Origin: Christensenella sp. UBA1260
Lineage (GTDB): Bacteria > Bacillota > Clostridia > Christensenellales > CAG-917
Assembly (NCBI GenBank): GCA_002308155.1
Contig: DBVQ01000010.1
Location: 1-12,935 of the forward strand
DNA: 12,935 bases
Reading direction: 5' to 3'
Shown here: piece by piece, positions 1 to 5,881 of the stretch
Numbering within the stretch: the first letter of the stretch is position 1
How the letters are laid out: every line of letters starts with the position of its first letter
Position numbers and translations under genes: made by a program
Notes under the pieces: generated by a model
Told to the model about the DNA's origin: nothing
What the model saw: the letters and a program-made list of their open reading frames with translations, nothing else
The model's database searches: none

Positions 1-10
1 ACAACAAATA

Positions 11-56
11 CACCCCGTCATGTACGACTTGTACATTGGGCGGGGTGATTTTTTTT
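11..56 (+). terminator. Intrinsic terminator of an upstream gene
   Basis: Outer stem CACCCCG (11-17) pairs with CGGGGTG (41-47), and an inner stem TGTAC (21-25) pairs with GTACA (31-35). A run of eight T follows at 49-56. This is a typical Rho-independent terminator for a plus-strand gene ending before the window. It implies that minD is transcribed from its own promoter downstream. Confidence 0.85.
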
Positions 57-100
57 GTTTCCTTGTATCTCATCTCACTCACGCAGTTTGTGAAAGAGGA

Positions 101-132
101 AGCATAGATATCGCCAAGCGATATGTTATGCT
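101..132. repeat. Imperfect inverted repeat upstream of minD
   Basis: AGCATA (101-106) pairs with TATGCT (127-132), and ATATCGC (108-114) pairs with GCGATAT (118-124). They are separated by a CAA loop and a small 1x2 internal mismatch. No T-run follows on either strand, so it is not a terminator. It could be a 5' UTR hairpin or an operator; no function can be assigned from sequence. Confidence 0.55.
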
Positions 133-176
133 CAAAAAAGACGGAAATGGACAAAACTCGTCATCATATTTTTTGT

Positions 177-195
177 GCATCATTTAAAATGATGC
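177..195. repeat. Perfect 9-1-9 palindrome abutting the minD start codon
   Basis: GCATCATTT (177-185), one central A, then AAATGATGC (187-195). It ends one base before the minD ATG and fills the position where a Shine-Dalgarno should be. It also contains TAAAAT (185-190), a five-of-six match to a -10 box. It may be an operator, or a hairpin if transcribed from further upstream. Confidence 0.55.
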
Positions 196-196
196 T

Positions 197-943
197 ATGA
201 GAAAAATTGTGATAACTTCGGGCAAGGGAGGGGTTGGCAAGACGACAATAACCGCGACGCTTGGTAGGCGGCTGAGTGCGGACGGGTTTAAGGTAGCGCT
301 CATAGACGGCGACGTAGGGCTCAACAACTTGGACGTTGCTATGGGCGTTGAAAGCAGAGTGGTTTATGATATGGGCGACGTGCTTGCGGGCAGATGCCGT
401 CCCTTTCAGGCTCTTGTTGCAGACAGCGATTCAACTGCGCGTGTGTTGCCCTCATCCATAGACAGCGCAGATGTGTCCGCGCAGGCGTTCAGGGGCATCG
501 TTGACACGCTCGCGGACGCCTTTGACTTTGTGCTCATTGATTGCCCTGCCGGCATTGAAAATGGCTTTCACAGAGCTGTATCGTCTGCGGACGAGGCAAT
601 TGTCGTCACTACGCCGTCTGCATCTGCAATACGCGATGCGGACAAGGTGCTGAGGCTTCTTTCAACCTACAATCTTAAATCAATCTCGCTTGTCGTAAAC
701 AGGGTGCGTGCGGACTTGGTTGCAAAAGGCGAGATGCTATCTGCCATTGAAACAGCAAAGCTGTTGCACGCAACGCTCATTGGCATAATCCCCGACGATG
801 ACGTGATAACAATCTATCAACAGCTCGGCAAATCGCCTGAGTTTGCGCCCTCAAAAAAGGCGTTTTCACTTCTTGCAAAGAATATTGAGTCAAACGACAG
901 AGTTGTGATTGAGACTGCAAGAAGGCGGAGGTGGTGGCGATGA
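197..943 (+). CDS. minD: Septum site-determining ATPase MinD
   Basis: MinD is a deviant-Walker ATPase that dimerises with ATP on the inner membrane face, normally recruits the FtsZ inhibitor MinC, and is released by MinE. The 248-aa protein opens at residues 1-17 with the deviant Walker A motif SGKGGVGKTT (signature Lys10, P-loop Lys15). It then has DGDVGLNNLDV (37-47), a Walker B region ending in Asp115 (FVLIDCPAG) and a RDADK segment near residue 147. The start fits the family, and an in-frame TAA at 185 rules out extension. No Shine-Dalgarno precedes the ATG. The C-terminus ends in four Arg, two Trp and one Arg instead of the usual Lys/Phe/Leu amphipathic helix, and its codons also carry the minE ribosome site. 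minC is not in the window. The stop overlaps minE by four bases (ATGA). Confidence 0.96.
   Translation: MRKIVITSGKGGVGKTTITATLGRRLSADGFKVALIDGDVGLNNLDVAMGVESRVVYDMGDVLAGRCRPFQALVADSDSTARVLPSSIDSADVSAQAFRGIVDTLADAFDFVLIDCPAGIENGFHRAVSSADEAIVVTTPSASAIRDADKVLRLLSTYNLKSISLVVNRVRADLVAKGEMLSAIETAKLLHATLIGIIPDDDVITIYQQLGKSPEFAPSKKAFSLLAKNIESNDRVVIETARRRRWWR
927..932 (+). promoter_or_regulatory. Shine-Dalgarno of minE, inside minD
   Basis: GGAGGT lies 7 bases before the ATG at 940 and within the last codons of minD. It supports the ATG at 940 over the in-frame GTG codons at 931 and 934, which would leave no ribosome site. Confidence 0.75.
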
Positions 944-1188
944 AGATGTCTTCTCAAATGTCTGCGCGTATTCGCGATATGCTCACCAAGGACAAGTTGG
1001 GGCTCAATGACGGATTTCTTGCCGCATTCAAGGGCGACATAACTCATCTCGTCAAAGACTATTTTGACATAGAGGGACAAATATGCGTTGACGTTGTTGA
1101 AACCGAGGACGGCAAATACAAGCTTTCCATTTTGGCAACCGCGGGCAAGATAAACACTTTTGAGACGACCATGCAAAAACGTCTTTAA
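940..1188 (+). CDS. minE: Cell division topological specificity factor MinE
   Basis: MinE binds membrane-bound MinD, stimulates its ATPase and drives Min oscillation, keeping the division inhibitor away from midcell. The 82-aa product is of usual size. Residues 8-24 (SARIRDMLTKDKLGLND) correspond to the MinD-contacting segment. Residues 31-48 (KGDITHLVKDYFDIEGQI) match the helix before the topological-specificity beta strand, and 61-71 match the final strand. ATG 940 is preferred because of the GGAGGT site and the ATGA overlap with minD. The N-terminus (MKMSSQMSAR) lacks the hydrophobic amphipathic start (as in MALLDYF of E. coli) that normally touches the membrane. The family assignment rests on pattern and on the minD context; the protein is divergent. 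Confidence 0.9.
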   Translation: MKMSSQMSARIRDMLTKDKLGLNDGFLAAFKGDITHLVKDYFDIEGQICVDVVETEDGKYKLSILATAGKINTFETTMQKRL

Positions 1189-1249
1189 AAACTTTTTGAC
1201 TAATCATAATTTGCCTGCGTTGTCAATATACTGTACGGTGAGGTGAGTT

Positions 1250-1492
1250 ATGGATTTTGATGAAAACAAAAAACTTGATGTGACTGTTTCTGAAAACGAA
1301 TTTGTTGAAAGCAAAGTTGAAAAGAAAAAAAGAAGAACACTCGGGCTTGACGCACTTGACTTTGCAATCATCCCTGTTGCGGTTGGCGTGTTTGTATCTC
1401 TTGGCTTTTTGTTTGCCAATTTGTTCCGAGCAACATCGGTTGTTGAGACGATAAGTCAAATGTTTTCAAACATCACAAACGGCATTTTATGA
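1250..1492 (+). CDS. Small single-pass membrane protein in the SpoIVFA position
   Basis: This 80-aa protein is not a recognised family. Residues 1-30 are highly charged, rich in Asp, Glu and Lys, and end in KKKRR. Residues about 35-60 form one hydrophobic segment (LDFAIIPVAVGVFVSLGFLF), followed by about 18 polar residues. By the positive-inside rule the basic N-terminus should face the cytoplasm. The start has a good GAGGTGAG ribosome site (1240-1247) two bases before the ATG. It ends one base before the M50 protease gene, so the two are probably translationally coupled. In Bacillus this slot holds spoIVFA, the membrane regulator of SpoIVFB, and in many Clostridia an M23/LytM protein. A reduced functional counterpart lacking the LytM domain is an inference only. 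Confidence 0.8.
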   Translation: MDFDENKKLDVTVSENEFVESKVEKKKRRTLGLDALDFAIIPVAVGVFVSLGFLFANLFRATSVVETISQMFSNITNGIL

Positions 1493-1493
1493 T

Positions 1494-2321
1494 ATGAAAT
1501 TGAAAGTTAATCCCTTGTTTTTTGCATTTATACTGGTTTTGGTATTGCTGGGACAAGGGCTCAATTTTCTCTTTGTATTTGCTGCTTTATTGATACACGA
1601 GACAGGTCACGCAGTCGTTGCAAGGCTGCGTGGCTTTGTCCTTAAAAACGTGACGCTCATGCCGTATGGTGCGATGATGAGCGCGGACGAAAACTTTGAC
1701 AAGACGTCGGGCATACTTGTGGGGCTTGCAGGTCCTGCGTTCAATCTGCTTGCCTCTCTCATTCTTCTTGGGGTGTGGTGGCTCTTTCCGTCTATTTATG
1801 GCTACACGCGGTTTTTCCTCTTTGCCAATTTGTCGCTTGCTCTATTCAATCTATTGCCAGCATATCCGCTTGACGGCTCGCGCATAATCCTTGCGGCAAG
1901 CAAAAACAAGTTGCGTGCAATAAAGGTGCTTAGAGCGCTTGGCATAGTTTTCAGCGTGTTGCTGCTTGCAGGGTTTATTGTGTCCTTCTTTTTTGCAATC
2001 AACTTTTCGCTCGGCATTATGGCTGTGTTCTTGTTTTACGGCGCGGCGTTTTCAGCAAAGGACGAAACCTATTTGCACGTGCTTTCCGCCAGCACAAAGA
2101 ACTACGCCTTGGGAGTGGAAAAGAAGACAGTCAAGATTTCGGCAGACGCTCCGCTAGTCAGGTATTTTCACCACACGAGTGCCATGAGCGAAACCACTTT
2201 TGAAATTGTTGACAGCGCCGGGAGCACTGTGAAAGCGCTGAACGAAGAGGACGTAAAAAAGTTGGCGATTGCGAACAAATTGTCAAAAAGTTTCAATAAA
2301 ATTGAAAAATCACAATTCTAA
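1494..2321 (+). CDS. M50 family intramembrane metalloprotease, SpoIVFB-like site-2 protease
   Basis: A zinc metalloprotease that cuts substrates within the membrane; SpoIVFB of this family activates pro-sigma-K in spore formers. The 275-aa protein is near SpoIVFB length. The zinc motif HExxH is at residues 35-39 (HETGH) inside a hydrophobic segment. The conserved AGPAFN lies at 79-84, and the second motif NLLPAYPLDGSR (119-130) supplies Asp127, the third zinc ligand. About five or six hydrophobic segments span residues 6-190. The C-terminal roughly 80 residues are soluble and may be a degenerate CBS-like domain. No independent Shine-Dalgarno is seen; the gene starts one base after the preceding stop, suggesting coupling. 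The substrate cannot be deduced, because nothing here proves the organism sporulates. A terminator follows. Confidence 0.93.
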   Translation: MKLKVNPLFFAFILVLVLLGQGLNFLFVFAALLIHETGHAVVARLRGFVLKNVTLMPYGAMMSADENFDKTSGILVGLAGPAFNLLASLILLGVWWLFPSIYGYTRFFLFANLSLALFNLLPAYPLDGSRIILAASKNKLRAIKVLRALGIVFSVLLLAGFIVSFFFAINFSLGIMAVFLFYGAAFSAKDETYLHVLSASTKNYALGVEKKTVKISADAPLVRYFHHTSAMSETTFEIVDSAGSTVKALNEEDVKKLAIANKLSKSFNKIEKSQF

Positions 2322-2343
2322 GCCACTGTTGCGCTTGGGTTTT

Positions 2344-2365
2344 GCGGTTTTAACCGCGTTTTTTT
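2344..2365 (+). terminator. Intrinsic terminator after the min/M50 operon
   Basis: GCGGTT (2344-2349) and AACCGC (2352-2357) form a short GC-rich hairpin followed by T7 at 2359-2365. It closes the minD-M50 unit and lies only a few bases before the next promoter. Confidence 0.8.
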
Positions 2366-2369
2366 GTGT

Positions 2370-2398
2370 TTGACTTTTTCCTTTTGTTGTTATAGAAT
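2370..2398 (+). promoter_or_regulatory. Sigma-A type promoter of the ROK-radical SAM unit
   Basis: TTGACT (2370-2375), a 17-base spacer, then TAGAAT (2393-2398). Both boxes match consensus at five of six positions with ideal spacing. The expected start is near 2405, about 40 bases before the ROK ATG. It shows that an upstream ATG at 2364 cannot be the translation start. Confidence 0.8.
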
Positions 2399-2444
2399 AC
2401 TTTTATTATTACTAAACCGCGTTTGTGCGCGGGTTGAGGGGTTT

Positions 2445-3389
2445 ATGAAATATATCGGCATTGATATCGGCGGTATGACCATAAAGGCAGGCGTTGTGCT
2501 TGAAGACGGCACAATCCTTTGCAAAAAGACGGTTGAGACGGACGCAAATCAAGAGGACGTCAAAATCGTGAAGGATATTGCAAATCTTATTGACGGATTG
2601 CTCAAAGAGAACGGCATTGAAAAATGCGAGATTGCGGGCGTTGGCATCGGCTCGCCAGGGTCCGTCTACGACGAAAAGGGCATCATAAGATATTCATGCA
2701 ACATCAATTTCAAAAATACCCCGATTGCAAAACTCCTCAAAGATTTCACAGGCATTGACAACGTCAAGGTCTCCAATGATGCAAACTGCGCCGCGCTTGG
2801 CGAGACGCTTTTCGGCGCAGGCAAGGGTGCAAAGAACACGGTTATGCTCACGCTCGGCACGGGCGTCGGCACTGGCATTGTCGTGGACGGCAAGCTCCTT
2901 ACGGGCAACCGCTCGGCAGGCGCAGAGGGCGGACACATCACGATAAACCTCGGAGGTCCAACCTGCGGATGCGGAAAGAAAGGGCATCTTGAAGCCTATG
3001 CTTCGGCAACTGCTCTTATGAACCAAATTGAGGATGCAGTGAAGAAGCATCCGGATAGTCTACTTGCAAAGCAAGTAGCAAAAGAAGGCTTGAGCGGCAA
3101 AGTCGTGTTTGACTGCAAAGAGCAGGGCGACAAGGTCGCAGAGAACGTGGTCAAGCGCTATCTCAAATATGTGGGCATAGGGCTTGTGAACTATGCAAAT
3201 ATTTTCTATCCCGAAGTGCTCATCATCGGGGGTGGCATTTCAAACCAAGGCGACAATATTGTCAAACCGCTTCAACGCTACGTTTCAAGAAACGTCTATG
3301 GAGCGGAGTACAACCCAAAGATCAAAGTTGCCTGCGCGACTCTCAAAAACGACGCAGGGATTGTTGGGGCTGCCTGCCTTGTGATGTAG
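2445..3389 (+). CDS. ROK family sugar kinase (glucokinase-like)
   Basis: Cytoplasmic ATP-dependent hexose kinase, probably phosphorylating glucose or a related sugar; exact specificity cannot be read. The 314-aa protein starts with the phosphate-binding motif IGIDIGGMTIKAGV (4-17). It has the catalytic Asp112 in SNDANCAALGE, the adenosine-side LTLGTGVGTGIV (135-146) and the ROK signature EGGH (161-164) followed by CGCGKKGHLE (174-183). The usual fourth zinc ligand Cys is replaced by His181, which could still bind zinc. There is no N-terminal DNA-binding domain, so it is an enzyme rather than a NagC/XylR-type repressor. Start 2445 is set by the promoter at 2370-2398, a GAGGGG site (2436-2441) and family alignment. 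Its stop is one base before the next ATG. ROK is not usually part of this cluster. Confidence 0.94.
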   Translation: MKYIGIDIGGMTIKAGVVLEDGTILCKKTVETDANQEDVKIVKDIANLIDGLLKENGIEKCEIAGVGIGSPGSVYDEKGIIRYSCNINFKNTPIAKLLKDFTGIDNVKVSNDANCAALGETLFGAGKGAKNTVMLTLGTGVGTGIVVDGKLLTGNRSAGAEGGHITINLGGPTCGCGKKGHLEAYASATALMNQIEDAVKKHPDSLLAKQVAKEGLSGKVVFDCKEQGDKVAENVVKRYLKYVGIGLVNYANIFYPEVLIIGGGISNQGDNIVKPLQRYVSRNVYGAEYNPKIKVACATLKNDAGIVGAACLVM

Positions 3390-3390
3390 T

Positions 3391-5157
3391 ATGCAAAGTT
3401 TTGACGATAAATTAAACTCAATTTTATTGAACGTCGAAAAGCCAGCGCGATACGTCGGCGGAGAGTGGAATACTCCCGATATGACCAAGCATCGCGAGGG
3501 CGATTTTTGCTTTTGTTTTCCGGAAGTTTATGAGATTGGCATGAGCAACCTTGGCGTTGCCATACTTTATGATATCATCAACAAAGAGCCGGGATTTGTG
3601 GCAGAGAGGTGCTATGCACCTTGGCACGATATGGGAGAGGAGATGCGAAAGCACGATATTTCTCTCTTTTCTCTTGAAACGAGAAAACCGCTCAAAGATT
3701 TCACGGTCGTGGGATTTTCCGTGGGATTTGAGCTTCTTTATACAAACGTGCTCTATATGTTTGACCTTGCGGGCATTCCGTTCAGAGCAAAAGATAGAGA
3801 CGAGTCATATCCAATTATGCTTGCGGGCGGACCTTGCTCCGTCAATCCTGCGCCGTTTGCGGACTTCTTTGACGTAATCGTGTGCGGCGAAGGCGAGGTC
3901 GCAGACCTTGCAATCTTGAAGATTGTCACAGAAGGCAAAAAGCAAGGACTTTCAAAATCCGAGATTTTGGCAAGAATAAAGAATGTGCAAGGCGCGTACG
4001 TGCCAGCACTACATAAGGACGGCGAAACAGTTGTCAAGGCGGTCATCCCTGATTTTGAAAACGCACCGTATCCCGAGCACCCACTCGTCCCAAATATTGA
4101 GGCAGTGCACGACAGGGCAACGGTTGAGTTGTATCGCGGTTGCGCCAGCGGGTGCAGATTCTGTCAAGCGGGATTTTGGTATCGCCCGATAAGAGAGCGC
4201 AGCGCAGAGCGCTGTGTCGCACTTGCAAAAGAGATGGTGGAGAGCGCAGGCTTTGACGAAATCTCACTCTGTTCACTTTCAACGAGCGACTATACGGGGC
4301 TTGAGCAACTTGAAGAAGGGTTGTCAGCCTTCTGCAAAGAAAAAAACGTTAATCTCTCTTTGCCGAGCTTGAGAATAAGCAGTTTCAAGCCGGAGATGGC
4401 AAAGGACGTCAAAAAGAACTCTCTTACGTTCGCGCCTGAGGCGGGCACGCAGAGGCTCAGAGACGTCATAAACAAGAACGTCAGCGAGGAAGAGATAGAA
4501 AAAATCGCCGTTGCGTTTGAAGCGGGATATGAAAGCATAAAGTTATACTTTATGATGGGGCTTCCAACCGAGACGGACGAGGATTTGGACGGCATCGTTG
4601 AGATATGCAAAAAGCTCAAATGGCTCTACTATCAAAAGCGCCACAAACGCGGACTCAACATCTCCGTCAGCTGTGCGGTGTTTATTCCAAAGCCCTGCAC
4701 GCCGTTCCAATGGGAGGCGCAGATTTCGCTTGAAGAGATGCACCGCCGTCAAATGTATTTGAGAGAAAGGTTGAGAGCGGTCAAGGGTGTGAGTTTTTCC
4801 TATCACGGAGCAGAGACGTCCGTGCTTGAGGGCGCGCTCGCACGCGGAGACGAAAAACTCTCCTACGTTGTTGAAAAGGCATACAAGCTCGGTGCAAAGT
4901 TTGATTGCTGGACGGAGTATTTCAAATGGGATGTATGGCAAAAGGCATTTGCGGAGTGCGGGCTCAAAATGGAAGACTGTGTTGGGGCAATTGATACGGA
5001 CAAAGCTTTGCCTTGGGACTTTATTGATACGGGCGTGAGCAAAAAGTATTTGCTTGCTCAGCGCAATTTGGCATATCAAGGCATCACGACAAAGAATTGT
5101 CGCGAAGGTTGCAACGGTTGCGGTGCCAATAAGTTGGGGAGATGCACGATATGTTAG
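3391..5157 (+). CDS. TIGR03960 family radical SAM protein with B12-binding-like domain
   Basis: A 588-aa putative S-adenosylmethionine radical enzyme of unknown reaction, probably cytoplasmic. Residues about 95-190 (around DFTVVGFSVGFELLYTNV and the LAGGP and CGEGE segments) resemble a cobalamin-binding Rossmann fold. The radical SAM CxxxCxxC motif is Cys251, Cys255, Cys258 (RGCASGCRFCQAG). It is followed by the expected barrel motifs, including LTFAPEAGTQRLRD near 345-358 and YFMMGLPTETDED near 389-401. The C-terminus carries a dense cluster, Cys570, 574, 577, 585 and 588, suited to an extra iron-sulfur or zinc site. The start lacks its own Shine-Dalgarno and sits one base after the ROK stop, suggesting coupling. 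It overlaps the TIGR03936 gene by seven bases; the two are fused in some genomes, implying a joint function. Confidence 0.93.
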   Translation: MQSFDDKLNSILLNVEKPARYVGGEWNTPDMTKHREGDFCFCFPEVYEIGMSNLGVAILYDIINKEPGFVAERCYAPWHDMGEEMRKHDISLFSLETRKPLKDFTVVGFSVGFELLYTNVLYMFDLAGIPFRAKDRDESYPIMLAGGPCSVNPAPFADFFDVIVCGEGEVADLAILKIVTEGKKQGLSKSEILARIKNVQGAYVPALHKDGETVVKAVIPDFENAPYPEHPLVPNIEAVHDRATVELYRGCASGCRFCQAGFWYRPIRERSAERCVALAKEMVESAGFDEISLCSLSTSDYTGLEQLEEGLSAFCKEKNVNLSLPSLRISSFKPEMAKDVKKNSLTFAPEAGTQRLRDVINKNVSEEEIEKIAVAFEAGYESIKLYFMMGLPTETDEDLDGIVEICKKLKWLYYQKRHKRGLNISVSCAVFIPKPCTPFQWEAQISLEEMHRRQMYLRERLRAVKGVSFSYHGAETSVLEGALARGDEKLSYVVEKAYKLGAKFDCWTEYFKWDVWQKAFAECGLKMEDCVGAIDTDKALPWDFIDTGVSKKYLLAQRNLAYQGITTKNCREGCNGCGANKLGRCTIC

Positions 5158-5786
5158 TGTTGAAATACGAAAAGACGGCAAGAGCCTGTTTCATATCGCA
5201 CATTGACCTTTTGAAGCATACCGAAAGGACGATAAGACGCGCAGAGATCCCTGTCAAGTTTTCAAACGGGTACAGTCCTCACGCACTTTTGTTCTTCTCC
5301 GCGCCGCTTGCGCTTGGCGTGAGTTCAAAGGCGGAATACCTTGCGATTGATGCAGATATGTCTGCAAGCGAATTGCTTGCAAGATACAACACATCATGTG
5401 CGGAAGGGCTCAAAGCGAGCAAGGTTTTTGAGTGCTCCAAAAATCCAAACTTGCAAGGCAAGGTTGTTGCAAGCGACTATATCTTCCCAATTAAATACCA
5501 CGATATTGACTTGTCAAATGGGTTTGAAATTGAATACGTTCGCAAAGGCGAAACAAAAAAAGAGGAAGTAGGAAGCAAAATATTTGCCGTAAAGAACGTG
5601 GACGGGAAGCTCTGTTTGTGCCTTGCAACAGGCAATACAAACCTTCGTCCAGATAGACTCCTTGGCATGTTGAACGCTATGTTTGGCGCGAATATGAAAG
5701 CCACGGACATCGTCAAAGTGGCACAATATTTCAAGGTTGATGACAGGCTGATTGAAGCCGATGAGTATCTTGACAACCTTGAATAA
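5151..5786 (+). CDS. TIGR03936 family radical SAM-linked protein (DUF2344)
   Basis: A 211-aa conserved protein of unknown function, almost always encoded next to or fused with the preceding radical SAM protein. The N-terminus LVLKYEKTARACFISHIDLLKHTERTIRRAEIPVKFSNGYSP is the recognisable family signature, with the IDLLKHTERTIRRA helix and the FSNGYSPHALLFFSAPLALG segment. ATG 5151 is chosen because GGGGAG (5136-5141) is well spaced from it and the protein then starts like its relatives; the ATG at 5142 directly abuts that site. It overlaps the upstream gene by seven bases, so translation is probably coupled. A 95-base gap without a clear promoter or terminator separates it from the RNase gene, with which it is probably cotranscribed. 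Confidence 0.9.
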   Translation: MLVLKYEKTARACFISHIDLLKHTERTIRRAEIPVKFSNGYSPHALLFFSAPLALGVSSKAEYLAIDADMSASELLARYNTSCAEGLKASKVFECSKNPNLQGKVVASDYIFPIKYHDIDLSNGFEIEYVRKGETKKEEVGSKIFAVKNVDGKLCLCLATGNTNLRPDRLLGMLNAMFGANMKATDIVKVAQYFKVDDRLIEADEYLDNLE

Positions 5787-5881
5787 TACAAAACGGAAAT
5801 TGACGTATCAGGCAGTTTATTGCGACAAAACATCAATGTAAACTCTTGATTGTGCAAAAATATTGAAGAGGCAAACACAAA

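Noticed and set aside
101..132. Inverted repeat upstream of minD as a terminator
   Set aside because: No T-run follows on either strand.
931..939. GTG start for minE at 931
   Set aside because: It lies within the Shine-Dalgarno GGAGGT; the ATG at 940 is correctly spaced.
2364..2444. N-terminal extension of the ROK kinase from an ATG at 2364
   Set aside because: It overlaps the terminator T-run and the promoter at 2370-2398, has no ribosome site, and the family begins at MKYIGIDIGG (2445).
4543..5181. 212-aa open frame on the minus strand within the radical SAM gene
   Set aside because: Antisense shadow of a clear conserved gene; no recognisable domain and no ribosome site noted.
5787..5881. 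Promoter before the RNase G gene using TTGACG (5800-5805)
   Set aside because: No acceptable -10 box lies 16-18 bases downstream.
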